In this document: positions 1-10,560 of the stretch, one piece after another
How positions within the stretch are numbered: the first letter of the stretch is position 1
Layout of the letters: the number at the start of each line of letters is the position of its first letter
Notes under the pieces: model-generated
Databases searched by the model: none
What the model was told of the DNA's origin: nothing
The model's input: only the letters and a program-made list of their open reading frames with translations
DNA from: Setophaga petechia
Taxonomy: Eukaryota; Chordata; Aves; Passeriformes; Parulidae
NCBI GenBank assembly: GCA_024362935.1
Contig: JANCRA010000025.1
Coordinates: 11,124,936 to 11,188,935 of the forward strand
Length of the DNA stretch: 64,000 bases
Direction: 5' to 3'
Made by a program: the position numbers and the translations under genes

Positions 1-330
1 CGGGAGACGTTGCAGTCTCTCTGCTATAAGCCAAAAAGGAAAACTAAGGCCTCCACAAGTTGCTCTCTCACGGTCTCTCCCTCCCTCCCTCCCTCTCCCT
101 CTGTTTCTCTCATAGCAACAGCATTTCTTGGTGCGCCTGCTTTGGCATACATCAGCATTTCCACCGTCCAAGTGTCCTTTTGCGTCACATCTCGCCATTT
201 CATTCAGCCAATGAAATCTCCTTCTTGCAATAAAAATATATAGACTTTTTCTGTTATTGGTATATTCAAAATTTTTTTTCATGTGCTTTCCTAACAAAAA
301 ACGTTGTCAAGCATTTGATTTGCCCTGCAC
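1..330. other. Mildly CpG-enriched edge sequence, no gene
   Basis: CpG dinucleotides are more frequent here than in the AT-rich DNA that follows. A TCCC-rich stretch lies near 77-110. A CRE-like core (TGCGTCA, 181-187) is followed by a CCAAT motif near 210 and an AATAAA-like run near 230. These could be the outer edge of a promoter or enhancer lying mostly left of the window. That is inference; no exon or convincing reading frame is visible. Confidence 0.35.
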
Positions 331-378
331 GGGGTGGGGGGGGTGGAGGGGGGGGGGGGAGGGTGGAGAGGGGGAGGA
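331..378 (+). repeat. G-run low-complexity tract (G-quadruplex-prone)
   Basis: The plus strand has repeated runs of three to eleven G separated by single T or A bases. This composition is well suited to G-quadruplex formation. It is also prone to slippage and assembly error. No gene context can be seen. Confidence 0.85.
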
Positions 379-970
379 GACTGTACAAGATTCAACCTTG
401 AAGAATCTTCTTTGTGGAAAATATGTTACCGTAAGAAAAAAGGGATCAGATAGTTACTTAGAGAAAGTCATAGTTGACCCTCTCACTTACTATTCATTTT
501 GCTTATGCTAACATTGCTTTCCTGATGTACTTTTAAAGTAGCTAGGCAGCTTCAACTGATTGGAAAAGTCAATACCATGTGTATTGAAGTTTGTAAAATA
601 TTCTTCAGGAAAAACAATATATTAATTGATATTTTATTCCACTAAATATTGATCATGAGGTGACAGAAAAAACTGCAATGTAAAAAGAAAACCCATAGAC
701 ATCTGTCTCTATCCCATCCAAAGCAGCCGCTCTCCAACGCACTATCCTGCAAAATGGAGTGGAGGGTTCCACGCTCGGAGGCTCTTTCCAAAGAGCATTT
801 CCTCCTTCCACAACCTCCCAAGTGCAGCATTTCAGTGCCCAGCTGTGGTAGAGATGGTGACAAAGGCTCTGTCCCACAGCCCAGGTACCCTGGCTCACAG
901 CAGCAGAGCTGCAGGCGCTGTGCCTGGCACGGCCAGCCCTGCCCGGGCTGCAGCAGCAACAGCCTGGCCC
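379..970. other. Unannotated sequence, becoming GC-rich to the right
   Basis: The left half is ordinary AT-rich DNA. From about 720 the base composition rises and CAG/CTG-type words appear. Open frames on both strands overlap here, but none resembles a known protein, and their length follows from the low stop-codon density of GC-rich DNA. No exon is supported. Confidence 0.5.
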
Positions 971-1062
971 TGGAGCCCAGCCCCAGCTCCAGCTCCATCC
1001 CCAGCCCCAGCTTCTGCCCCAGCTCCAGCTTCTGCCCCAGCTCCTGCCCCAGCCCAGGCCTG
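971..1062. repeat. Degenerate hexamer minisatellite (CCCAGC/TCCAGC)
   Basis: Six-base units of the form CCCAGC, TCCAGC and TTCTGC follow each other for about 90 bases. Frames through it translate to Pro/Ala/Ser-rich or Gly/Leu-rich strings, which explains apparent ORFs on both strands between 642 and 1125. The minus strand is G-rich with regularly spaced G-runs. I regard it as a minisatellite, not coding. Confidence 0.75.
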
Positions 1063-3219
1063 CCAGCAGTGAGCCCGGCTCCCCAAGTGCTCATCTCAGC
1101 CAAGCTCACATGTGGCTTTCTCTGAGCTCCACCGACTCCTGCCGTGGCAAATGTAGGGAACCTCTGTTACCCACTTCCATCCAGCCTCAGATCTCCAGAA
1201 AATGCTCAACCACCAGCTTTCTGAGGAGAATACACATTTCTTCTGTAAGCAAAATATATGTTTTATGGTTTTCCCTTACCAACTTTTTTTTTTTTTTAAT
1301 GGTGTGAAACCACAAAATGTTTCTAATATTTATGTTTAGGGAATTATAGTAAAAGCATACTAGAGATTATCAGGACATAGTTGACAAGATATTTAAACAG
1401 TAACTTTCCCACAAATATTTATTTCGGTAAAGTGACACCTAGTAATTCTGACCTCTTCTAATAACTGGTCTCTATTGCATATAGACTGTGGATGCAGAGG
1501 ATGTGCATAAATTCTGGATGGTTAAAAAGTAAAAGCAAGCAAAATTTCTGGATAACAGCCTTAGCAGCAGATAGCCATCACATCCAGCTAAAACGCTTAT
1601 CATTTTTGTTTTCAAATAATGGTATGACATTCCTGATAGTATTCATTTTAACAGAACATCCACAAATGACAGTGTTAACCCTGCACAGTGAAAAAGAGTT
1701 TACACGTGACAGTGCAGCCAACAACTTTTAATGCCAATGAAATATAAAAGACAGACCTATTTTTTAGAGAAGGATCAGACTTACGTAGACAAATTGCTTA
1801 GTTCAGATTGTTTTACTTGTATTTAATCAGCTTCCTGAATGGCTTTCCCCCTTGTTTCTCAGACATGATTTTTAGCTCCCTAATTATTTTTCTACTTTCT
1901 ATATAAAACATAGGTCCTCTTGTTCTTGACTTTCCATACCTGCCCCTACGTTTCTCATTATTTGTTAATGCAAAACCAGCTGAGGTTCATCCTTTCTTTT
2001 GCCTGCTCCTAATGGGGATAATTCTGGTGCATTTGGAGGGTTAAAAGTGCCTCCCCTTTACACAATTATGGCTCATATTCATCCACCCTTAGCTACCCTT
2101 CCTCAAGGAGACACATAAATGCATTCTGTCTGTCACCACAGTTGTGAAGTAGGGTTGAAAGTTGTCTAACTTTAGGTTACTGCAGAACTAAAAAATTAGG
2201 GATTCAGAAAACAGGAAAACAATCACCTCAAGTCCAACTTGTAAGCTTCACTTAAAAGAAATGGAATTCTAAAAAGGGAGCAGGAAGAATTATTTTAAGA
2301 TTCCTCATCCCTGAATAAATTCAAATTATGCAAATAGTAGTAAGCCAGTATTTTCATACCACACATTACACTATTACTGAATTTTATATCTCCTTTCTTT
2401 TCCTTTATCTCAAGTTCTGTCGATTGGACACTCATTATAAATACTCCTGCTGAACACTAATTAATTTCCTTGTATTTTAACTCAGAGTGGCATCTCTTGT
2501 TTTTTCCTCTCAGTTTGGTATAACAGAGACATCCACACTGAGGTCACCTCTAAACAGATCAGGATTTTTTGCTCTCCAGATAATACAGCTCATTTGCAAT
2601 ATGGGGTGGTTTGTAATCTTACAGCCTTCAGAAATATTTAATATAAGATGATCAGATGCATTCTTACGTTGTTTTTTTTTAAATAATCCAATAAACATAT
2701 TTCCTTTTTTTTTTAAGATTAAGTTATCCAGAAAAGTGTAAATTCCTCCTTTTTCATTTTATTGTATTATAAATAATTCCAGTGCAGATTATAAAAAAAA
2801 ATCACCAAGAATAATTTTACTTAACATTTAAACAGCTTTTGTTTTTAGAATTACTCTCTAGGAATTAAAAATAAAAATAATTAGAACCTATCTAGAAAAG
2901 CAAAGTAGTCTTGTGCAGCATTCCCTGAAAGGACCAGTGTGGGGATTACAGGGGTGCACACTTCAGAGACAGGACAGCAATTACACACGGTGCCATTGTG
3001 CAGGTCACCTAGGAAAGTTCTGTTTGCTGCTGGATAACTTGCATTAATTCCAGTGGATCAGTGGCCTACTAAATTATGGGGGAAAACACTGAAATACCAA
3101 ATAGGCAATTCTGAAATGATCTAAACTGTAAAAGCAAGCTGAACGAGGATGTATTTCTACACCCTTCCCTTCAAAACATAATGAAGCATTTTGCAAAAAC
3201 ACTTCCTCCAGTACACTGT
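1063..3219. other. AT-rich sequence, nothing recognised
   Basis: Ordinary AT-rich DNA with short T-runs (near 1285, 2670 and 2706) and few CpG. The small frames at 1110-1307, 1492-1731 and 2510-2698 have no recognisable domain and no splice-site pattern I would trust. No repeat family was recognised. Confidence 0.5.
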
Positions 3220-3267
3220 ACTTTAACAATACTGTTGTATTGTATAAACTTTAACAATAGTGTTGTA
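3220..3267. repeat. Partial 28-bp tandem duplication
   Basis: A block starting ACTTTAACAATACTG at 3220 recurs 28 bases later at 3248. The 20 bases of the second copy carry one substitution. It is a short local duplication in AT-rich DNA with no gene attached. Confidence 0.7.
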
Positions 3268-3477
3268 CAGAAAACTTGGCATTAAACCGGTATCAACATG
3301 AGTGAAGCTCCGGCACTAGGACAAGTGATTTCTTTTTTAATTTCTATTTTTTTTCCTCCAAGAAAGGACTCTTTAAAAGGGCTGGTTGTTGCACGAGCAG
3401 GTTTTTAAGGGTGCTACCGACATAATGTTTATCTTGTAACTTTTTTTCCCCGGTTTTTTTTTTCACTCTACTCTTGC

Positions 3478-3740
3478 CTCGGGACCGGCGGGCGCTCCCC
3501 GGGCGCAGGTGAGCGGCGGTGCCTCGGCAGCCCCGCACGGGGAGCGCGCTCCGTCCGTCCGTCTGTCTGTCCGTCTGTCTGTCCGTCCGTCCGTCCCGGG
3601 CGGCGCTCCCGGCAGCCCGGCTGAGCCGCCCGGAGCTGCGAGCGGGCACCCGGCCCTGCCCTGCCCGGGGCACCGCGCTCAAACCCTCCGCTCCCTCTGC
3701 TCTGCCAGCCTCTGCTCACAACCGGGTGCCTCCCAGAAAG
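3478..3740. promoter_or_regulatory. Small CpG island, possible promoter / first exon
   Basis: CpG density and GC content rise abruptly for about 260 bases and fall again at a poly(A) run. On the plus strand CAG|GTGAGC spans 3506-3514, with the donor GT at 3509-3510. This fits the vertebrate 5' splice consensus well and could end a noncoding first exon starting a little upstream. No TATA box is obvious and no convincing coding frame crosses the donor. Avian CpG islands commonly mark promoters; assignment to a gene or lncRNA is not possible from sequence alone. Confidence 0.5.
3551..3597 (+). repeat. (GTCC/GTCT)n tetranucleotide microsatellite
   Basis: About eleven four-base units alternate between GTCC and GTCT, interrupting the CpG island. 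Frames across it yield Ser-Val-Arg/Leu or Arg-Thr-Asp-type repeats (for example at 3344-3887), so those ORFs are repeat artefacts. Confidence 0.9.
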
Positions 3741-3757
3741 AGCTGCTGGAGATTTAC

Positions 3758-3777
3758 AAAAAAAAAAAAAAAAAAAA
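3758..3777 (+). repeat. Poly(A) run, 20 bases
   Basis: An uninterrupted A-run lies at the right edge of the CpG island. No retroelement body ending here is recognised to its left, so it is treated as a simple homopolymer and not as a retrotransposon tail. Confidence 0.85.
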
Positions 3778-4640
3778 GTAGCTAGGAAAATAAAAGGGAA
3801 GAAAGAGAAAGGAAAAATAGTACACTGGGGGAAAGAAAAAAGTTTGATTTTAGAGAATGGTAAGCTGCAAAAAGTAAGCAAATACACATGATGAAATCTT
3901 CATTGAAAACTTAGAATTTCTCGTGTCTAAAAGGGCTTAAAATTCCTTTATATCAGAAATTGCTTACAGCTTTTTAAACTACTCAAGAGCAGTTCAGTTA
4001 TCAAGTTCTCTTATATTAAGTATCTATGTTTTAATTACACCAGAGTGCAATAATCCTGTACAAAGTGAACTGCAATGCACACGAAATTTACATACAGCAC
4101 AAATTCCTTTGTGGTTTTTTTGGTAGTGAAATGTTAGCAAAGCTGAAAAATTTGCATGAACTGTAAGAAAATAAAAAGGGACTTCCATTACAGGATCACT
4201 TTCACAGCATAACTGCAATTACTACACCCAGAGACAATCCAAAATGGTTGTAGATAGAGAATTCTGTTTGTGAATTGAGTGTTAGTATCAGATGTATTTC
4301 TGTGGCCAAATTCAGCTCTACAGTTCAAGTTACCATTTCTTTTGAGCCCACCAAAGGTAAAATATATGGTACATAAGGGGCACCTTAGATTGGCTATCTA
4401 AAGTATAACTGGAACCTCATGTATAACAGTATGTTGGCACTGGTAAATTTAAATCCCTCTCCTTGAAAAAAAAAAAAATAAAACAAACCTCCTAACATGA
4501 ACAATATTGACACATTATTGTTATAATCAAGAATAATGTCAAGAGAATAATGAACCTACTGGAAGTATTCATGTATTTATCCAGCCAGATAAATACAGGC
4601 TTTTACACTCCTGGTATCAGCTGCAGGTATAATATACAGT
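3778..4640. other. AT-rich sequence, nothing recognised
   Basis: Low-CpG DNA with a 13-A run near 4466-4478. The only frame of note (4024-4218, minus) has no recognisable features. Confidence 0.5.
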
Positions 4641-4704
4641 TGTGAAAAAAGGACAGTACTTTATAGAATTTGTGAAAAAAGGACAGTACTTTATAGAATT
4701 TGTG
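4641..4704. repeat. Perfect 30-bp tandem duplication
   Basis: A 30-base unit (4641-4670, starting TGTGAAAAAAGGACAG) is repeated without a single mismatch at 4671-4700, and the first four bases of a third copy follow. Zero divergence suggests a recent event or ongoing length variation. A minus-strand frame at 4603-4794 passes through it and shows the duplication as a repeated peptide, but nothing else supports coding. Confidence 0.9.
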
Positions 4705-7700
4705 TTCCATGAATGGTTTCATTTGAGTCTTTTGTCTTTCTGTCTCACTTCCTGGAGTTGTCACACATGCATTATTAAGTTTCATGGATTTCAAAGGGAC
4801 GCCTGAAGTTATAAACTATCTTTAACATGATTCTGCCACATTTCAGTTGCAGTGAACACAATGTCCTGCACAGAGGCTCCGGTGATAAAACTAAAGGTCT
4901 CTCTCCTCTCTCCCTGTGCACACAAAGGGCCAGTTCCAAGGCTTGGGATGAGGCCGTGCTCCTCCTGGGCTGTCACCCCACACTGGTGTGTAAAATGGGT
5001 TTTAGAAAGGAGGGTCATTTTGGTGTTGTCTGCAAAGCAGAAATTCAGTAGAAAAAGTTTCTTTTTTTTTTTCCCCCTAATTTCCCATCTTGCTGTTTCA
5101 AAGATGAATCAGCATCCATGTGATTAAATGTGTGCCATAATTTAATAAAGGTGATTTTACTGAAGTTTATTACCAACACAAAAGCCCTTATAAGGAAAAG
5201 GCCAAATTAAGTTTTTGCTATGTTGTCTACACTAATAAAGTGCAGCATGCATACTAAAACTGGTATTGCAAAAAAAAAAAAAAAAAAAAAGGGGGGGGGG
5301 GGGCAAAATTGTGAAAACCTGCTTCTAGACTTAATTAGCAAACTATGTTTTTCACTTCATCCCAGGGGATGTCCATGACTAATCCATGGTTATTTCAAGT
5401 TTCAAATTTAGCAATTTTTTTCTCAGGGCCTTAAAGCATTTTATTGAATATTTTACACAGCTGATCAAAGTACTGAAATATTAAAAGGTCAACTTGTAAA
5501 TGGATATTCCCAGGAAAAGTTACCAACAGAAATATAATGCAATGACTTATTTTTTTTGATGCACCAAAAATTTCAAGAAAACTGTACAGTATTTTTTCTA
5601 ATGCAAACAAGTAACTTAGTAATAAAACTGTAGAAGGAGAAAAAACAGGACCTTTTGTCTCTTGGAAACAGGAGAATGTGACTGGGTTTGACGTGGAGAA
5701 GTCTCCCTGACTCAATTAGAAATACAGCTGCTTTTCAAAAAATTTTGAAGCCAAATACCAAAATTAAAGTTGATGTCTGAAGCTCATATTACTTCTATCA
5801 TTTATCTGTAATAAAATTAAACAATTCCACCATCCCCAGCAATCACTTCAACAAAATCACATACTCTGTCCCTTCTGTACTGGCTGCAGTATGGGACACC
5901 TGGATACAGGTATGTATGTGTATGTATGCAGTTACAGTCTCATGCTAGCACAGCCCAGTAAGTGTGAATACTACTAGAGTAAGACTCTAAATCAATATTG
6001 TTTATGTATTTCTGCACAACAGAAATTATAACATTTTTATAATGCAGCCTAAAGATTACTAATGAAGGATTACATTTGAATTACAACAGGAAAATCAATG
6101 GAAGGCACGGGTCAGGACTATTGTTTTTCTAGTTACATAAACAAATGCAACATTGTAAAAACCTTAAGACAACTTAAACACAGAGTAAGAACTACATAAA
6201 AGAAGTTGATGGTAGCAGGAATTTGATCCCTCGGTGTTCCCGTAAGAACTCATCCCCACGCTCAGAGAGGGAAGGAGGCTCCTGCTCTGGGGCTGCCGGG
6301 ATGCAGGACCTTGCTCCCACACCTGGGAGCCAGAGGGAGACTGACATAAACACGAGGATTTCACGGAGTAAAGCACTGCATGTGCAGACCAGAACGTTCC
6401 AGCCTTCAGCTGGCATGCCCTGAGTGTTCAGCTCAGAGGGGAAAGCAAAATAGGTACTTCAGACTCATTGTGGGGACTTGAAAAAACAGTTTTGCTTTAA
6501 AACTGCACTTACACAACTGTTTGGGTAGCAAACAGGGATCCCATGCCCATGGGGAAACATTTCTATAGGAGTATCACGTTCACTGTCTAAGAAGTCTAAG
6601 AAAATGATTGGAAATCTTCTAGAAAAGGCCCTTTTGTGACTGAACTGCTGCACAGTTCCAGCTCATCTTTGCCTTTCCCTAACACAGAGCACCATTTTGA
6701 GGCTGTCGTGCATTTTTCCTTCCAAAGGGGTTAACGTCAGTGGAAAACGCAAGGATCCTCTTACCACAGAAAAACTGAGCAATGCAGTTTCCCAGAGAAG
6801 CTGCCTTTTTATTTTTACAGGTGCAACTGATGTCTGTCTTGTATTTTCTGCTCACCCAAGTATTAATTTAAAAACCACACACACATGAACGTATGATATG
6901 CAGCTATCTGTACCCAGGTAGTTTTTTTACACTTTCATACACTTCTTTTTACTCAAATATTTAATGGAAGGAGGCACAAGAACCGATTCTGACATGAGAT
7001 AAATAAGGAAAATAAGCATTCATATCAAATTAATTTTGCTGAATTACACTAGGCCTGAATATACATCCTAGTGTTTAGAAAAATGTTCATCTTCAAAATG
7101 TAAAGAACAGGCTTTGTAATTTCCATAGCACACCTAAAGCCTGACCAAACCTCATGTTCAACAGGACTATTTTTAAAATTTTTCATTATATATTTCAATG
7201 GTGCAGAGAATCAAAGAAATCAACAGGGAAAACAGAAATGGTTTCATATTAAAAGCAGTACAGACAAGTGTACACCAGTTGCTAAAGAAGAGAAGGCTGT
7301 TAAATATGAACGGTTCCTACGTGGTTTTCACCACAGGGGTCACATTTGGAAACAATTTTGATACCAAAATTAGAAGCTCATGTTTTAATTTCAGCAACAT
7401 CTTTGTCTAGGAAATGAGAGAAATCTTACCCACCATTAAGCTTTACCAGGTACACTAGCTGGAAAAATCAGTGCCAGAAATAGTAATGATGAGGAACAAA
7501 GTTCACACAGTAAAATAGACTATTGTCTGCTCATTCTATTAATCCAAACCTTGCCACAGATAAAGCTCTTTTCTTTGAACAGTAAAATAAACCTAAACAA
7601 AAAAAATCCTAAGAGGCTTGAGTCAGGAACGTTCAAAGCAAAAGCACTCCAAAGGTTCCCTTCACTAAGGATCTTTCAGAAGAGGCACTTCTACAATGGC

Positions 7701-9420
7701 ATCTAAATTATCATACTGCATGCTGAAATGCTTAATACACTCTGAAAAAAATTAACTTTCCCTTTCTTCAGCCATCCTATAGTTATTGTAAGGTTCCAAT
7801 ATCTTTCTAAAGAAAAAGAAGTATTTGAAAATTTGAAGTATTTTGAAAATTTGAGTATTTTCTTAACTTTTTTCTTTTAAACTCCAAGCTGCTCTCCACA
7901 TTTTAAAATTCTACTACAGCTCATTAACTCCAAAGGCACAACCATATCAGTGCTTTAAGGCAAGGAAAAAACCCCAAAATAATGCAAATAGCATTGCCTT
8001 GAGACCCTTTTTAGTCTCTAAAATCCTACAGGTAACAGAAAAGCAATACTAGTACTGAAAAAAATAATAAAAGGAGATGGAATTTGTATTTTTGTTAGTA
8101 AACATAATAATTTTAACTAAGCAACACGAGGGAGTAATAGACTTAACGTCAACCTGACAATATTATTTTTAGTGGAAAACAGGTAAATATACATTTCCAC
8201 TCTATCTTCCAATAAAAAAACCTAAAAGTAGTGGACTTTGGGAATTTAGAGCAACAAATAAGGGACACAGAAGGGCTGGTTTCAGTATTGCTGCAGTCAG
8301 CATCACTTGCTGCTCACATTTGGTTCAGCTCTGAATGCAAGTTTTCACTCAAAGGGTGCAATAGCTCAGCTGCTCAGCCACTGCTTTTGTTAAAAGAGCT
8401 CATTCTGCTGTATTACAGAATGTACTTTTAATTCTAAGAGTAGATTATTAGAAGTGTTTGTTTAAATAATTCAGCTGCAAGAAAACTTAAAGAGGGACGT
8501 AATATTTTACTTGAAATGACTGGAATGCAAAGACACATTTTTACCTTAATCCTATTCATGCTGACAGCCACAGAAGTTCCAAAATTTACTATTGTAGCAT
8601 TATTTTTTTTTGTGATGGCAACATTATAAGCTCCCCCCAACACACTCAGATCCCTTGTGCTCAGTTCTAACCCTGCTGTGTTTTACACAACTTGGCTGTC
8701 ATCAGCAATTAGGGTTTTTTTGGTTAGGTTTTTTTTTGATAGAAGGAAAAATGTGGAAAAGCCATATGCTGGCTGAAGTTTTGTGTTTATAGCTTAATTA
8801 TTTTATGATCAAAAATTGTATTTCACAGATTTTACTGCTGAACAAAAAGAGCATACAGATGCAAAAGAACCAACTTTCAGTAAAAGGTGCTGGTTTTCTG
8901 TATGCAAGTCTTCCAGATCATTTATCTCAGCTTCCATGTTTATATACGTTCCCTAGTCACAGCACCTAAAAATGAGATGCATCACATTCTGCCACCAGTC
9001 ACTTTCAAAGCCAAGAAAAAAAAAAAGAAAAAGAAAAGAAGTCCCAGCCTTTTTGCATAAAATCAGTGATAAAAACGAGGAAGCTCCAGTTCTCTTTGGC
9101 TCAGTACCCCGTGCTTGCCATGCTCGGCCTCACAGGGCCCTGTGTGTGCGTGCACTGCTGCAACACACAGAGAAAGTTATGGAAAAGGGGCTGAATCCAA
9201 TCTTTGGGACACAGCACCATGCTTCCTTACAGGATGAGAAACAAGGCTCATTCTGAGACCTCAGAGGCCCAAGTCTGATGCTGCAATTGCAATGTGCTTT
9301 CTCACTTTCTTTTAAGGGCAGAAATCGCTATTTTTCACTAGTCTGTGCTTCCTCCTTTGGAAGAATCCAGTCAGGGGTAAAAAAAAAAAATAAATTAAAG
9401 GCTGAAAAGTGAGCAATTGA
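4705..9420. other. AT-rich intergenic or intronic sequence
   Basis: About 4.7 kb without a supportable gene. It contains a TATG/TGTA microsatellite near 5909-5930, a poly(A)/poly(G) junction (listed separately), short repeated words near 7826-7862, and a purine-rich A/G stretch near 9016-9041. Small frames at 4827-5051, 5431-5715, 6164-6423 (both strands), 7198-7410 and 8972-9256 show no domain, no codon-usage signal I can see and no paired splice sites. Confidence 0.5.
5270..5303 (+). repeat. A21-G13 homopolymer junction
   Basis: Twenty-one A are followed directly by thirteen G. Two long homopolymers back to back are rare and hard to sequence accurately, so the true length and even the junction are uncertain. 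Confidence 0.85.
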
Positions 9421-9760
9421 ATTACAGGGGGAAGACCCAAGCAATATATTTAGTTCAACAAGGGATTAAGTGCCACAGCCACTGGTAATTAAAGGGCTAA
9501 TACGTCCTCTTTGAAATAGTTTGACTTTTCCTCTGGCTGCGAGCTGGGCGCCCTCGGAGGTTGGGCTGAGGCAAACCTGATACTCTGCCATTCTCCGGCA
9601 GCACGTGCCGAAATTAGTTCTCCGTTTTGTGGTGGCCCTCGGAGAGCAATTCCCATTGAGAAGTGAACAAAGGCCGTGACCCCGGGGTCAGAGTGTAATG
9701 CAGGAAGCATGACCTCCCCTTTGTTCACAACAGCACTGTTTACTCTGCCTAAGTAAAGAT
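9421..9760. promoter_or_regulatory. Candidate regulatory element with mirrored SOX-type sites
   Basis: This block is richer in GC and CpG than its surroundings. It contains GTGAACAAAGG at 9663-9673 and its exact reverse complement at 9718-9728; both contain the ACAAAG core bound by SOX/TCF HMG proteins. Between them lies TGACCCCGGGGTCA (9677-9690), a perfect 14-base palindrome carrying everted nuclear-receptor-type half sites. TAAT-containing words occur near 9488 and 9610. A 79-codon minus-strand frame (9489-9728) is probably incidental. Enhancer or promoter function is inference from motif layout; conservation was not tested. Confidence 0.4.
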
Positions 9761-10487
9761 CACCAATACATTAACTAAAGAGGATTAAAAAGGTCATATC
9801 CCGAGGGATGGAGCTCACGCAAGTGGCAACTCTCTTCAGTCACTAAATCACTGGACTTCCCCATCTACCCCCTTCAAAAAAGAGACACCTTCAGCTGTCA
9901 TGGTTCAGTGCCACATTATTGTCAAAGAAAAATTCTGTACAAATTCACGTTTCAGAACCAGGTTAATTTCTGCAGAGCTAGTCAGCTGCTTGAAAGTTAT
10001 TTTTAAAGTTATCAAAATATTTTACGTAGAAACTGACCATCACATTACAATTTTTTTATTTTGTATCACCTTTTGAAAAATTGAGTTGATTTATAAAATT
10101 GATTGGGTTTTAAAAGGGCTATTAAAAAGTGCGAGTAACTATTATAAATAAAATTCTTAAAATATCCTGTAGTCAGTTGCCTGTTACTGCAGACAATTGC
10201 TAACTCCATGATGGCTCACTTGCAAAGAGAAGAACAAGGGAAATAAATTGAAAATACGCTGCCTATATAATTTCACGAATGCTGATCGCTAAAATTTATC
10301 AGGCTAAATAAGCACTTCTTTTTGCTGTTAAGATTTCTCTTACCAACTTTTCATAATACCTTAGAACATGATTATTATTATGGGTATTAAGACAAACATC
10401 TCCTGAAACAGCTGAATTAATGCTGCATTGGTAACATACAGCTAGACAGAATGTTGGAGTGTCTCCTTTCCATTCTCACCTCTAATT
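9761..10487. other. AT-rich sequence, nothing recognised
   Basis: Low-CpG DNA without repeats or frames of note. Confidence 0.5.
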
Positions 10488-10560
10488 CACTGGCCTGCTG
10501 AATGATCCCAAATTTGCTTGTACCTTGATTTCCTCATCTGTGATGATATGGAACACTGGG
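10488..10560. repeat. Possible ancient MIR SINE fragment
   Basis: The words TGGCCTGCTG and, about 40 bases on, TGATTTCCTCATCTGTGATG follow the order of the central MIR core, where the consensus has a similar 'tggcctgctgtgtgacc ... tttcctcatctgtaaaatg' arrangement, with a deletion between them. MIR copies in birds are very old and diverged, so a fragment this short is only suggestive. RepeatMasker alignment would decide. Confidence 0.4.

Noticed and set aside
642..1125. Overlapping open frames on both strands (up to 155 codons)
   Set aside because: They run through a hexamer minisatellite and GC-rich DNA, giving low-complexity Pro/Ala or Gly/Leu strings, with no domain and open frames on both strands at once.
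3344..3887. Minus-strand frames of 112 and 139 codons in the small CpG island
   Set aside because: They contain repeat peptides from the GTCC/GTCT array and Phe or Lys strings from homopolymers; no family signature.
4641..4704. CRISPR-like direct repeats
   Set aside because: Copies are adjacent without spacers, only two are present, and the DNA is from a vertebrate.
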